Counted from the first letter of the stretch, positions 23,596 to 36,332 are shown. The stretch is 64,000 bases of DNA from Conoideocrella luteorostrata (GCA_032433595.1 JASWJB010000008.1:62001-126000); one strand, 5' to 3'. The notes: generated by a model from the sequence alone, not told the origin. Made by a program: numbers and translations.

Positions 23596-26384
23596 TCACC
23601 ATGTGGATGGACCAATCGGTTGGGACGTATTTGGGTCAAACTGCTTCGACACAGCAAGATTGTTCGCGTCCAAGGTGCTTGAGATAACCGTGTTACCCCA
23701 CCAGTCAGGAAACGAGGCATTACCAAGACCCAAACCCAAGCCCACGAGAACAATGCAGATTGCCGTTCCAATATCGAGAGCACCGGATAGAACATAGTTG
23801 TATTGGGCTATGAACGTCGTTAGTCTAGGTACAGTGGCTTCGGCTTGAATTAACTTACACCACCATCCAGGGTATTTGCGTTTAATGAACCCGTTGAAGA
23901 TGAGTCCAACAATCACGTACGTCCAAAGATAATATAGTGTCGCCGGTGGAATCATGCCAGCAGCGCCGAAAACAGCTGGGAATATGATATAACGGGCAAA
24001 GCTTCGAGGCCATTTTCGAGCGATGAGATATTGAATAACAGGTAAAGCGAAGCCAATAAGCCAGAAATAATTGGTCCATGAGAAGATGCCACCTGCACCA
24101 AATACACGCAGAGGACCCTAGTACTACGGTTAGCTGTGTTGAGCAGTTCTTCTGCATGTATATGCACTTACAACAGCGCCCCAGATGACGCTAGCATTGT
24201 AAAATGTTCTAGCATTCGGGCAAGTTAATCCTTGAGGCTGGGTAGGCGTGCAAATGCCCTCAATGTTACCGCGCAGGAAGTTGTAGGTAGCAATTTGCAC
24301 AAAGGACAGCCAAATAACGGCAAATGACTGCGCAGCAAACATGCTTCTTGGAGGCACTTTCAGGTAATGCCCGACTTTCATGTCGGATATGTAATTAAGA
24401 CCATTGGCGGAAAGCATATAGCCCCAGCTCTTGAATAACATCATAGCAACGGGTCTGCCGGGCAGCCTAATATCAGGAAGTCAGTAAAACAGCCCAGACG
24501 GCACGTGTCTTCGAATGATAACATACATGTAACCGAATATCATCTCCGTAATGACATTCAATCCAGTCTGTTGATTTGTGATGGCTTGGATCATTCCAAT
24601 TGGAACGAAAAATACCAGCCCGATCAAGATGCAAACAATATATGCCCACCACGGCAAATGTGTCGCCCACACTTGCGATGCCACTAGGCCAAAGGCAAAG
24701 CTCACCGCGAAAATTGTCATGAACCACCATTCAGGCGCTTCCTTATATCTTCGCATGAGTTTCAGGTGAATGTCAGGCTCGTCATAATTTGAGCTCCTTG
24801 CCCGGTTCCACACATCAGAGCCATAAAATAGCGCAATATGCATGACCGTCGAAATTAGGCCAGCAAAGGACATTCCATAAGAGAGTGAAAATGTGGCTCC
24901 AAGCAAAATCGGGGAGTACTCTTTGTAGGCTGTTTCATTCACTGTATATTCCGGGGTTAGGATCCGTGCCACATCGTATTCTTGGGCGAAGCGATCATAG
25001 TTGGTATTTGCGCTGCTCAGGCGTCAGCGGATTATATGACTCCGGACACAGTCGAGAAGGGTTAATCCTGAACAAGCATACCTAATAGGCAGATACCTGT
25101 AAAAGTCAGGACCGGCATATGCAAGGCCAATAGCTCCAATTGTACATATAAATAAGCCTCCAGCGACGTTAAGAAGCGCAAAAGCGGGTGTTTGCAGTGG
25201 GCTCAGCAAGAAACCAGATATAATACTCCAATCGAATGTGATTGGCAGCAATCCAAGGCCAGAGTTGCCTCCAAAAACCTGATTGACGGCAACATTGTTT
25301 GGAGCTATCCAGGTGGCGAACAAGAACAGCTGCAAGAACTGGGCGAAAACCTGGGGAAACCACTCCCAAACAAAAGTGCCTCCTGCTACGATGAGGAAGA
25401 ATGTGTATCGACCCATGCGCCAGCCATTTGTTATTGCAGGATCTGCTGGTTCGTGGTTATGCAGCGAGTGCATAACGGTAGACGTGATAAGAGTAGAGGG
25501 CCATATCATTGAAGACGGCCAGACCAAAAATCTGCGGGCTATTCCGGCCACACCGAAGCCCATGGCCTGGGTTGACAAGATTAGCAAGATCTGGAACCCC
25601 CACTGGAACTTCTGGTTGTAGAAAATTTCCTGCGCCAGTAGGATGTCGATGGCGTAACTGTACGAGGAACCGGCAGCCGTCATCATGGTGATAATCGTGT
25701 GCTCCTTGACGTTAAATGGGCCGGGGTTTAGTCGAATGACCTTGCCGAACATGGTGAAAGACTTGTCAGGTACTACTCTCGCAAGGAAGCATCCCATCCT
25801 ACATGAGTCAGTTACTCGGATCTTTACCATTGAAGATAGAGGAAAGAAGGGCAAGCGACTCCATACGGATATGAGATTAATTGAACAACGGTGGACGTGA
25901 TTGAAATAGGCGACCGGCGCAAGGACAGAAGAATATTGCATGCAGCAACGACTGTGCACAAAATGAAGCCGAGTGTCCATGCGCGTAGCGTGTCCACAGG
26001 TGTGTCTGGTTCATCCGTGGGAGGTACCTGTTCGCGAATGCGATCAGTTTTTGTGCTTGGGTTGGCAAACCGACCGACCGACGGCGTATATCATATATTG
26101 TGAGGTCAACTTACAGCTGCTCTCACTTCGGGGTAAGGAGAGTTTTCTTGGATGATGCCCTCGTCCACAGCAGCCTGCTTCTCAACGTTTCCAGACTCTA
26201 GCGCAGCATCAATGGTCTCCAGCTTGTCATAATCAAGGAAAGGGTCCCATTTGTGCTGTTTGCGAAAATTTTGGAGTTCCGCCGTGGCATCACCAACTTC
26301 GCCCGGACCGCCAATTTGGTGACCCGAGGCAGTGACCTCGGGCTCCCTGCCCTGTCGGAGACCGAAACGATCCCTTAAGCCCAT
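23596..26384 (-). CDS. OPT-family oligopeptide transporter
   Basis: Proton-coupled plasma-membrane transporter for small peptides or related compounds (PT clade). Seven exons were deduced: 26384..26115, 26027..25867, 25798..25082, 25012..24527, 24466..24172, 24117..23859 and 23807..23596, total 799 residues, the normal family size. Key features: ENSPYPEVRAAV before TM1; the family signature NPGPFNVKEHTIITMM; repeated hydrophobic helices with WEWFPQVFAQFLQLF; a TNQQTGLNVITEMIFGYM loop; and C-terminal WWGNTV. Donors and acceptors are mostly canonical. The exon 2/3 junction uses GTATGG (phase 2), which restores SYPMGCFLARVVP. The exon 4 acceptor is a tandem pair (GAG/CAG three bases apart near 25013-25018), giving one or two Ser. 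The gene is convergent with the 7-TM gene. The N-terminal ~110 residues are cytosolic and acidic. Confidence 0.92.
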
Positions 26385-28841
26385 TATGTTTGCCGGCCCA
26401 GTTGATGGCGGCGACTCGGTCTGGATACGAGGTGACGTTCGGTCAGGTATCTCAGCACAACACCGATAATGATGGCGAAATGAGCTGGTGTCCGCCGTAT
26501 CAACAGAACCACATACAATGATCACCAAGTGAGAGTAGACAACGACCGGGTGCGGAGAAGAGGGTCATTATCTATAGCAAGCCGGCACCTGCGAGCTATC
26601 CTAACCCTGCGCTTTGATAAAATATATAGCCATATCTTGTTTGTGTCATGCCATCACGTCAAAGGAGCTTTTGCCGCCCGCGTTTGCTGTAACGGCAAGA
26701 CGGCGGGAACCTTTGACACGAGCGGATCAAAGTGGGTTGCAGTATCCGCAGCATCTTTCCCATATTGGCAGGTTTCAATCTTCTAGCATCTCGCATTTGG
26801 ACACTAGATGTGGGATGATTAACGAGCTGGAGCCGCAATTTCAGAACCAGTCGCGTCCTGGATGCATCAATTCTCAACACTCTCACGAGGCCCGAGTTCG
26901 TCTCCTCCGGATGTGCGGCAGACTTTGCCCAGCGAGGCAACAAGCAACCTGTTGACTCCACTTGGGTCCTCGTCGTGGGTCCTTCTCAGTAGGACAAGGT
27001 TCCATTCTGTACTGAATTCGCGAAAGGTTGATCCCGCCATGACGTTCAGGGCCTCTAGGTTGCGACCGTGAACTTCTACTAACTACAAGCCGGTTACGGA
27101 GTGCTGCGCTGTACTCCCTACTCCGTAAATGATATAACTATCCGCGGACGGGACGATATAGGCACGTAGGGGACTCGTTAACTTATGAGGCTTAACATAC
27201 CCGTTGCGGTATTTTGCGGTATTTTGTGGTTTTTTTGGTGGTTTTTTGGTGGTTTTTTTTTTTTTTTTTTTTCAGCAAGCCTCAACTAAAAGAGCGTCCC
27301 CATGAATTTGGAGCCCTACTACGACACAAAATATTGCCACGGCCACCTGGGAAGTCGGATCGGCGTACGCCGTTCGCTGGCACAAGTGTACGGAGAACGC
27401 AAGAGCCGTAGCGTACGATTGGCAAAAGACGCTTCTTGGGCCGGAATGTTCGTTTCGTTCAAACCATTGCGCCCCGAGCGTTATCCGGTCCTATTCTAAC
27501 GCCAGCCAAAAGATCCTTTCTAGATGGCCAGTTGACGCGCCTTTGACCGGTATTTTCCAGGCGACCCGATTGGCGTTCGCATAACAACCCCATCCGGGGG
27601 ACGACAGATAGTTAACTTGGCCAGACTGAGCCGTGTCCCAGCGACAAGGGTTCTGAAAGGTGCGCATATAAGCGGAATTGGCCATCGTGCAGCACGCCAT
27701 CAACGCTCGAAGCAGCGGAACATTTGGCACGGGAACGGCGTGAAGCGAAAAGAAAATGCGAAGATGAGGCATCTCAGCTTGTTGGAATGGACAGCGCACA
27801 AAACCAGGCCAGAGTCCTCGTCAATCCAGTCGGCCGAGTAAGCGTCCACACTCCCGGCGAGCATAAATGACAGCGCCCGCGGCAATTATCCGAGGCACGA
27901 CTAACATTGCCGGATGTTTCGGCATCTTACTAACGGATTCGTCTCCATTAAAAGATGCAGCCCTGGCTCGCCAGTCCGTGAGTTAGCTCGGCCCGTCATT
28001 CGATAAGGACTAAAGCTGAGAGCTGCATATGACCTTCAAAGGTTCCCATCAGCAATTGTGGGATGCAAGCTCACTCTACTAGTACGACTTCTCGCGGCGA
28101 CGGCACCCCCTCGATTTCTTGGACTATATTCTTAGACATTAGTGGCGTGGATAGCGCTGGCTTCACATACACACACGATGCTACAAAAAGGCTGGTTTCG
28201 CTGCTCACATCCGGGGGGAGCCTGATCCCAGGTCAGTCATGGATGTTATAGGTGGTATATTTCTCTTAAATACCCAGCTTTTGCGCCATGTGGAACTCAA
28301 CATATGCATTCCTGCTAGGTGCTGTACTCCGTACAACATGCCATTATTATCATAGCAAGTGCTAGGGATCTTCCTCGCAATCTCCACTTTCACAGGTTTC
28401 CTTGCAGATAAAGTAAAGTTGGGTTACAACGGAAGCAACTTGGCTCCTCTAGGATCCATAATGTCCACCTTTGATCACGTCAAAGGCATTTGAGCTTTCA
28501 ATGACTTTGACCCACGTTCTTTCGATATCATAATGTATATATTACCCCATTTCTCTGAAAGAACAATCCTGTCAATTTACGTTGGAGAAACCTTGGAGAC
28601 TGGCGCTATTAGCCCAGTGGTTGCCATGTTTGGTTCGCGCGGACTACATGAACAAGCGCAATTGGCCACCGCGGAACGGAAATACTACTGGAGACTTGGA
28701 CACGCATCAAGCAGATGAGGGTCAGGTGTTGCGGAGATGTTATGAACTTGAACATACCAGTCTCGCATCGTTACCTCAAATTTAGAAAGTTTCGGCCCTT
28801 GACAAACATTTATCATAATTACATTACCTTCAGTAACCTGA
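26385..28841. other. Gene-free stretch between two transporter genes
   Basis: About 2.5 kb without a convincing gene. It contains a T-rich simple tract with TGCGGTATTTT and GGTGGTTTTTT repeats at ~27206..27273 and palindrome half-sites near 27095, 27118 and 28325. Confidence 0.5.
27206..27273. repeat. Simple T/G-rich repeats with long poly-T
   Basis: Two copies of TGCGGTATTTT, two copies of GGTGGTTTTTT, then about 20 consecutive T. Confidence 0.8.
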
Positions 28842-30728
28842 CTATAGATGGCCTGTATTCTCATGTGCTGCATCAGTCTCAGCCAACAAATCATAATTCT
28901 TGAACTTGCGAGCCGGAATCCGCCTCTGAAACAGAATATCCAACTCTTCATACGTCCTGTTCCTGCTCTCGGGCAAACGGAGGTAACACCATACCAAGCA
29001 TATCGCACTGATGGATCCAAATAAGAACCCAGCCTTGCCACCCCAATCAGCCTCGTTACTATTCAGCATGTATGGCATAGCTACAGTGAAAACGATGCTA
29101 GCGCCGGCTTGTACGGCCGTGGCAATGGCAATTGTGCGCTCTCGCAACCGAGTAGCTGAAATCTCTGAAATAACAACGAAACATATTGGACCAACTGTCA
29201 TTTGGTAAATGAAAGTCCAGACGTCCATCAGCGATGCCATGGCCCATATAGCACCAGTGTTGTTTTTGGGTATACTTAGGAAGCCGATGACGAAGAGGAG
29301 GATGGTCATGACGACCATGCCCGAGGTGTAAATGGTGCGACGACCAAATTTGAACTACCGATATTATATCAGTACAGAAGTTATTTTGCGAACAGAGCTC
29401 CTCCAAAATGAGAGAGATGCTTACATAGTTCATCAGAGGCCAAGAAATAATGGTTCCAACGAATCCAAGCGCCGTATTGCCAACCCCCACTGGTCACGTC
29501 AGTTGTCAGTTCAGATACTGACTTGGGACAACAAATGAGTGGGAGTGAACTTACTGCTAAATGCATCAGATGAACTTAGTCCGGCCTGCTCGAAAAAGTA
29601 GTTTGCATATCCAATCAGCGGGTTTCCACCAATGACTTGTATTAGATATACCATGACTGATATCTCAGTCCGAACGAGGCTGACTCCTTTGAAACAGTCA
29701 GAGTAGGTAGTCTCGGTTGCAAACTCCCGCTCAAGCAAGTCGGTTTGTTCAATGCCGACCAACAGCTTGTCGATGTCCGGGCGGTTTTTGCTGGACGTCA
29801 GTTGCAGCAATGCCTTCCGAGCTTGTTCCCTCTTGCCCTTTCTCACGAGCCAGTACGGGCTTTCGGGAGCAAAAGGCAGCCCTGCGAGAAGCACCACTGG
29901 CCATACCCATTGGATAGCCTACCTCATTAGCTTCTTCAATTATTTCATCGTGTCTGCGTCTCTGGGAAGAGGCAGGAAGTAGAGACTCACAAATGGGATC
30001 TTGTATGCCCACTCGTCTAGTCGCTTTTCCACTCCAGCGGCACAGCCTTGGGCAACAAATTGGCCAATGACAAATGCAAGGTTAACGGACGTGGTGAGAA
30101 AACCTCTCAGAGTGAGCGGACAGATCTCCGAGGCATACGTCGGCGCAATAACAACGTAGAATCCGTACGCAAGGCCGCCGAGAAGCTCTCCGGCGCAAAG
30201 CATCCCGATAGATGTAGCAAAGAACTGAACAAAGACAAAGCCGATAGACCAGATGCAGCATAAACCAAGCGTTTTTCGGCGGCCAAGATAATGCAGGGGA
30301 TAGCTGCTCGCGAGAGCGCCAAGGACTTGGCCAATGGGATTGCCCATGCCCAAGCCTGTCTGCCAAGGAGCGGCTATCTCATATTTCCCATCACCAACGT
30401 CATCGCCATACTTGCGCTGGAACGCGGGTAGGGCGTAGAAAGAGGTGATAATCTGAGCATCAAAGCCGGCCATGACGACGGCGATGCAAAAAAACATGGC
30501 CCAGAATGTCGCCTGCGGATACATTCGAACGGCTTGCCAGAAGCCCAACTCGTGCTCAGCCTCGGTGATTTCGCGGGTCTGATCAATCGCCAAGACGCGG
30601 GACGGGCCAGCATCACTGCTACGGTGGTCGGCATGTTCGTCCTCGTAGACACCTGGATCCTTGGCCGATTCAAACGTCTCTGTCGCTACGGCAGGCATGG
30701 TGGGCGGGCTGCTCGTCGTGTACGGCAC
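28842..30728 (-). CDS. MFS sugar-porter permease (alpha-glucoside/maltose permease-like)
   Basis: Sugar:proton symporter of the plasma membrane. Exons 30728..29991, 29918..29555, 29489..29425 and 29354..28842 encode 559 residues; all introns are 65-72 bp with good consensus. Signatures: LGRRKTLG after TM2, PESPYWLVRKGK in the central loop, GGNPLIGYANYFFEQAG in TM7, FGRRTIYTSG after TM8 and PESRNRTYEELDILF after TM12. The NPLIGYANYFFEQAG pattern and long acidic N-terminus fit the MAL-type group that carries maltose and other alpha-glucosides; glucose or other sugars remain possible. The start could be 30728 or the second Met at 30698 (MPAVATETF). Confidence 0.92.
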
Positions 30729-30980
30729 GGAGCAATAGCGACGATGTCGGGCTTTCGAGGGTGCTAAAAGAGGTACTGAGGATCAAGCTTCATTCGCAAC
30801 ATGCGCGCCTCGACCCGTCGGTGTATGTCGGCGGCTTGCGATTGCCGAGATGGACGCTTCTCGGTCAACGGCTCGATTGACAAGAAGCAGGGCGAAAGTC
30901 TGAAAGTTCCATGCTCACCACCAGGAGCTTCTCGGCAGTTCGCAGTCGCACCCCGGAGAAAGAGCGTGCACGACAAAGCT

Positions 30981-31033
30981 AGCACCAGGCCAGCACCAGG
31001 CCAGCACCAGGCCAGCACCAGGCCAGCACCAAG
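30981..31033. repeat. 11-bp minisatellite (AGGCCAGCACC), about five copies
   Basis: Perfect head-to-tail copies of AGGCCAGCACC, with partial units at both ends. Confidence 0.92.
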
Positions 31034-32350
31034 CCATTACGCACCACGGCTGCTCAGATAATGGCATGGTCGCGTGGCCAGTCATGCTGCGGGGTGTTTG
31101 GCTGCTTGCAGGATCGCCCTTCAACCCTCCTCCATCTCCAAGCAGCTAGTTTCTGGAGTAAATTGCGGGGGGGGGGCTTCCAGCAGATCACATGCAGCAA
31201 GACAAAATACACACCCAACATACCAATGTGGCAGCAACAGAGTCCTCCAAGAGTAGAAGATTGAGCCGTTCCACTCCTATTCGAAGCATTGTCATATCGT
31301 CCACCCCAGCTGTTTCATGTGCGACCCGACAAGTCATCCTTTTCACTCTGCATAGATATGGATCCGCGGTTTGGCGTTATAGCCCTAAAAATACCAGCAT
31401 CGGACAGCTCGATGCTCAATCTTGGACAATGTCGAGTCATTTCTTCTCCTTTTGTTTTCTTCTTTCTCTCTTGTTCCATTCTTTCTTTCTTGTTCCATTC
31501 TTTCTTTTCATTTCCCTGTCTTTTTGTTCTTTTCCTTTTCGTGTCTGTTCTAGCTGACGGCAGGGCAGTCCTCGCTGTCTCCGAATAGTTGAACGAGGAA
31601 CACTGTCCATTGCGTCATGCCGGATAATGGCCGTACTCGATCTTGGGTAGGATATTAGTTTCTTGTGCATCCGTCTTCGCCGAGATAAAAACACTCGATG
31701 TACCTCTTCATCCCTTGCCCTGCCATGGCCAGCCTGCACGTGGTTTCCACCATCTCACTCAGCATTTGCGACGAAAGCCGGCAAGGTCAGTTGATGGACC
31801 ATCGTCCAACCAGGAGCAATCCGCTCGAAAGGATCGAGCTCTGTTTTGACCAGTCAGATGGCATTGTGGCCATTCACAGCCTCTCCGATGTAACGTGCAA
31901 TACTGGCTAAATTCCTTTGCACCCGTCCGCTGGTGCTTCCGTGCCTGGCCAACTCGGCCGCTAGTAACTATCATACGCAACCAATTCATTTTGGTGCCTA
32001 CGGGCCATCCAGGGCTTGTTACTACTACAGCCTGATACTCGGGCGCACGAGAACGACTCTTGGGTGTCGCAAAGGTGAAATGCAATATGAATTAAAGGCC
32101 CATAATGTGCATCTTCCTCGCTCAGAATAAACATCGCATAGTAAATTACCTGGTCACAAGCCAATCATTCGGGCTCTGTCATTCCGACTGTCCAGATGGT
32201 CGCACGAATCTCAGTAACTTGCACAGGAGATCCTGATCGGGCAGAATCTCGGCCCCATCACTAAGCCACAGTTGTGCGCTTGTACCGGGATGGAAGCTGG
32301 TTGGTTGGTGTGGTTGGCATCACGGTCGCGCCACTTGACCAGTCTCGTTG

Positions 32351-32357
32351 TATAAGA
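32351..32357 (+). promoter_or_regulatory. TATA-like box upstream of small secreted gene
   Basis: TATAAGA lies about 140 bp before the ATG at 32490. Confidence 0.4.
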
Positions 32358-32489
32358 GGAAGCCCAAGCCCCATCACTTGCGCATGCGGAAACCTCCATG
32401 TAGCGGCAATGCGAGAAAATTAACCATATTATTACTACCAACTGCACCAACATATTCCTCAAACGTGAATCTCCCAAACGTCGATCAAC

Positions 32490-32672
32490 ATGAAGATTGT
32501 CGCCGTCCTCGTCTTCGCCATTTCTGGCCTCGCTCTCGCAGTCCAGCCGATGAACCCTGAAATTCGTGCCGCCACTGCGCCTCAAAAGGACAACCGCAAC
32601 CTAAAATACCTTCACAACGTTCCTTTGGCCAAGTCTTACGAGGAAATCAAGAAGGAGCATGAATCTTCGTAA
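32490..32672 (+). CDS. Small secreted peptide, family unknown
   Basis: 60 codons starting MKIVAVLVFAISGLALA, a convincing signal peptide cleaved before VQPMNPE. The mature part is ~43 residues, charged, without cysteines, and ends EIKKEHESS. A TATA-like box lies 140 bp upstream and the ATG is in a CAACATG context. Just before the stop, GTAAGG could act as a splice donor with an acceptor at ~32731, but the downstream frames close quickly and add only 13-18 residues, so the simple reading is preferred. I do not recognise a family; peptides of this type are often secreted effectors or fragments of larger precursors. Confidence 0.45.
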   Translation: MKIVAVLVFAISGLALAVQPMNPEIRAATAPQKDNRNLKYLHNVPLAKSYEEIKKEHESS

Positions 32673-33359
32673 GGTGAGAGGACCTTAAATGAGAATCCAC
32701 TACGGGTATACTGTTGTACTTACTCCGTACAGGATCTGCAGCTTCTCAATTCGGCAAACCACCCGCGGACGGCGATGATCAGGTGACGGAACGAGTTGGC
32801 CTCTTCTTCTTTTTATTTCTTTTCTGTCACTGGCATATACACTTTTCAAAGCTGTATCTATTTCGCGTCTTTTTTTGTACATATGCAAACAATTAAATGT
32901 AAATACGCGTAGAGCCTGGCATTGCAGCGTTGCACAAACAGAGGCGCCACACTCCGTATATATGATATATTACACATATTTTCGCTCTCATTAACTGGTG
33001 CTGGGCCCAATTTTGGAATTTGCATAGCAAGTGAGCCCGCCATACATCATCACTAATGCACCTTTTCAGAGTCAGTGAAGCCACGCTACCGCGTCCACTG
33101 TGTATTTGCCACTGAAAAGCGAAGTGCCGTGCTGCACCGACGTATTACCTTCCCGTCCTTGTAATTTAGTGCTGTGTGGAGCTTTTTGGCCGTATTTGCA
33201 GTTCAATGTCTTTCCGCAAGGGAACACGTCCTACCCTAAGCTTCGTCATCCAATTGATTTGATCCTTGTACTCCGTAGAAGACGTGGAGATGAGATATCG
33301 GGGCACCCTGATAGCCATTAGACATGTCTAGTTCTATTTCTAAACTTGACGCTTGTGCA

Positions 33360-33739
33360 GGAAAGCCAAGAAATTTCAAATATACATATGGAATGGGTTT
33401 GCTAGTGTGTTGCCAAAGCCAGTGGCGTACTTTGCTGGGTAAGCTCGATCGACAAGATGTCACTAATAATAGCTGCATGATGTTTCATTTTAACTCTTAC
33501 TTTTATCGATAATAGGTCGTAGCCACAGCCATGCCAAGGACATTTCTGACATTAGGCGCAAATACGCGCGGCGAGATGAATATTCACTAGTTGAAGAACA
33601 AAACCGCATCGGAATTAAGGAGCGCCAAGTTTTTGTAATTCCGAATGCATGGTATTTTTTGTCAGCATACGGAATACATGCTGAACACTGCAGTTTCTTT
33701 TTCGTCGCCAAAGATAGATTACCAAGTGGCACTCCTTGA
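33360..33739 (+). CDS. Orphan exons, 3' end of an unrecognised gene
   Basis: Two coding-like pieces join in frame: 33360..33438 (KAKKFQIYIWNGFASVLPKP and onward), after a TGCAG acceptor, and 33523..33739 (HSHAKDISDIRRKYARRDEY, RIGIKERQVFVIPNAWYFLS, HAEHCSFFFVAKDRLPSGTP), ending in TGA. The intron 33439..33522 starts GTAAGC and ends GTAG, with a CTAAT branch-like motif. AATAAA follows 25 bp after the stop. No start exon could be found upstream, so this is either a gene with an undetected first exon or a 5'-deleted relic. The family is not recognised. Confidence 0.35.
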
Positions 33740-33764
33740 GTCCTTGGCTTCACGAATCCCCTAA

Positions 33765-33770
33765 AATAAA
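33765..33770 (+). promoter_or_regulatory. AATAAA polyadenylation-type signal
   Basis: AATAAA 25 bp downstream of the stop of the orphan exons, consistent with a real transcript end. Confidence 0.35.
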
Positions 33771-35088
33771 GAGGTTTCTGTCTCATGTGCGTCCGGCAGC
33801 TAGGCGTTAGCTCCGGTATCTGTTTCAATAGTTAATTGATCCTTTTTAACAGAGTTCTGGTGCTCCGTGTGGGGTATGCCTTCCTGATCTAGCCGCATTA
33901 CTAGCGATCCTGTCCTGGTGGCCCGGTAATTTATTGTAAGGCGCATTTGAGTCACAGAATATGCAGTGGTGTACTCCATACAGGTCGGTCTGAAGCCGCG
34001 CAAGCCGAATGGACTTCTTAGGTAGGACCTGTCGGTAAATGCAACTCAATGCCTTTGGAGCCTGCTAAACCTCGGGACGGCGCGCGCGCTTTGGAATATT
34101 CCCGTTTGATGACGAGAGCAGTGACGCCACGCGTCCCATGTCGGTCAACTCTTGGTTAGATTTCAGCATGACCCTGGACCATTGATACTCCTTGACGGTC
34201 AGCAATTCCTGGCTAACCCAACGGCACTTGACCGAACTCCTCTGCTGTCATCGTAGTATCGCCATTCTTAGGCAGGCTAAAGTTCCTCAATTTGGTGCGA
34301 ATGGCCGTGATTAGACATGGAAGATCTAACACCCATTCTCCCTTCGATGGCTCTCCCCCGTGCAATGTTCATTATATAAACATTGGGAATAGGTTTCTCG
34401 AAGCGTTGTTAGACAACAAGTCCGTGTGTGAAAGTTTGAACCCTTGCTGGGCTTAAGTCTCCCTGCTGGTAGGGGTGCTCATTGTGGCTGTTTAGACAGA
34501 AACGGGATATTTGAATGCCCTTAGCTTGCTGACCAATAGTCCATAAATGTCTCTCTTTTTCTGTACGTTGCTAGCGTAGCCAAGTATCAGCAGTCTGTTT
34601 GTTGAACTCCGCCCTACGTATTACATTGTGCGGTGTAACGTCGAGCTGACGCTAGAGAGATTGAAGGATAAGGCCCGTCCATGGCTTTCCAAACTGAACG
34701 TTATCCTTGTCGCTGATCTTCAGTAAGTTGTTCTAATTCACCGGCCAGTCCGGCTGTCGATGGCCCCAAATTGTTCGGAGCTAAATGGCATTCGCGGACA
34801 TAGATTCCTATTAAACGGCGTCTAAAAGGCCGTTTGATCCCACAATCTCCGAACGAGCGATGCGAGCTATCATTCCTTGGTCACTGACATAAAACAAAGA
34901 ATCTACATCGCTACGTGTTCTACATGCTTTCACAACATTTATGATAGGTCTATACCTCAATGATTAGTCGCCCAGAGAACGGACGACGCGACAACAGCTA
35001 CGCAACACAACAACGACAACCTACCTTATTCTAGCTTGGTACTGCCTGAAAGTTATCACTTTATTTCCAACAAGTATTGACCTTCATA

Positions 35089-36332
35089 ATGGGTCAGAAT
35101 CGCGACGCCTGCGACAGGTGCCACCTCATGAAAACACGATGTGTAAGGATAGCGACGTCCGATACTTGCGTACGATGCACCAAATTAGGGACATCATGCC
35201 ATTACAGTCCACCCGGCCGAACTGGACGGCCCCTTGGGAGCAAGAAGAAAACTCTGGAGGCAACGCCTGGTAAAAGACGTTCCAGCAGGGGCAGTGAGTG
35301 CTGATTCATCCTACTACAGCCTCATACGAAGACACTTCTAATGCTTTTGATTGCCCATACATAGCCCATAGTAGAAGCAAATCCCCCTCTACCGACAACT
35401 CCGCGCAGATTACATTTCCCGGCACGAGTTATGACGAATTAGACGTTTTTGACATGCCTTTATGCACCGGTGACGAAGCAATGCCCCAATACCTGATGGG
35501 AATCCTACCGCCAGAAGATCGCTCCGAAAGACCCGCCTCGATCAGCACAGACTACTCTTTACAATCGGGATACGCACAACTGCCTATAATGGATGCTTCG
35601 AATGAACACATGCCAAAGACACCTCGGATCTCACCAGTTCCACCAGCACGAGTGGAAGCAGTTGATGCTTTATCGCAGCTTGGCGGTGTCCAGCTTCGCC
35701 TTGCACAACTGATGAGCACATTATCGAGTAGTTTAAACACCAGTCAAGTCATCGAAGATTTGCGTTCTATAAGCGACGTGTTAATAAGCACCCTAAATCA
35801 GTCGGGCAGCTTTAACGTCGCATATTCGTGGCCTTCCGTAAGCATTAACGGTGCTGCTGTTATGCTTTTCTGCAGCTGCTATTTTAGCTTTATGCAGACC
35901 TGTGAGTATTTGACCAACATGCTCACTTTAGAGCTACAAGGGTCGCGAATTTCACAACCTAGTCACCACTCATACGGTGAAACCTTGTGCAGAAGTCCTC
36001 AGTGCGAGGCAAGACATGATAACATCTGCTGGAGCGCCGACGCTAGCCGGTCGACAACGCCAAGACACGCGATTGCTGAGATGAACTTGCGTTTGGTCTA
36101 CCAGGTTTTCCAGGGACTGAAAGATGGTATGAAACAAGTTGATTCGTATTTTCCTTCTGGCGAGGTGTTTGTCCCTAAAGATGGTATACCAAAGACAGGA
36201 AGCAGTTGGGGTTCTTCGTACGTGCAATCGGACCCGCTGGTCCAATTGGTAGATAATGCTATGTGCGATCTTCGTCAAAGGGAGGAGAATCTTTTGAGGT
36301 TGCTAGGTGTCGGAAACTATAGTTTCGCATAA
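35089..36332 (+). CDS. Zn2Cys6 transcription factor (AflR-like)
   Basis: Exons 35089..35269 and 35320..36332 encode 397 residues. The binuclear zinc cluster is at the extreme N-terminus: Cys8, 11, 18, 27, 30 and 37, spacing C-x2-C-x6-C-x8-C-x2-C-x6-C, followed by a basic linker (GRTGRPLGSKKK). This cluster-plus-linker order is typical of AflR-type regulators of secondary metabolism. The rest is Ser/Thr-rich, with a C-terminal region (LRLVYQVFQGLKDGM, DPLVQLVDNAMCDLRQREEN) that fits the AflR-type effector domain. The 50-bp intron (GTAAAA to TACAG, phase 1) is very short but is the only join that preserves frame. No biosynthetic gene is adjacent, so it may be a stranded regulator or act elsewhere. 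An alternative ATG at 35077 would add four residues. Confidence 0.85.

Larger units (their letters stand above)
30729..32489. other. Intergenic stretch with a minisatellite and pyrimidine tract
   Basis: No supported gene. It holds an 11-bp minisatellite (30981..31033), a run of ten G (~31167..31176), a strongly pyrimidine-rich tract (~31438..31553) that resembles a 5' leader but has no gene after it, and a TATA-like box before the small secreted gene. Confidence 0.5.
32673..35088. other. Accessory stretch with palindrome copies and orphan exons
   Basis: Palindrome half-sites occur at 32721, 32951, 33269 and a variant at 33972. Orphan coding exons at 33360..33739 are listed separately. From ~33770 to 35088 I see no gene, only the upstream region of the Zn2Cys6 regulator. 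Confidence 0.5.

Noticed and set aside
30981..31033. Possible CRISPR-like array
   Set aside because: Direct 11-bp units without spacers; a eukaryotic minisatellite.
31438..31553. Pyrimidine tract as the leader of a new gene
   Set aside because: No convincing start codon or coding frame follows within several hundred bases.
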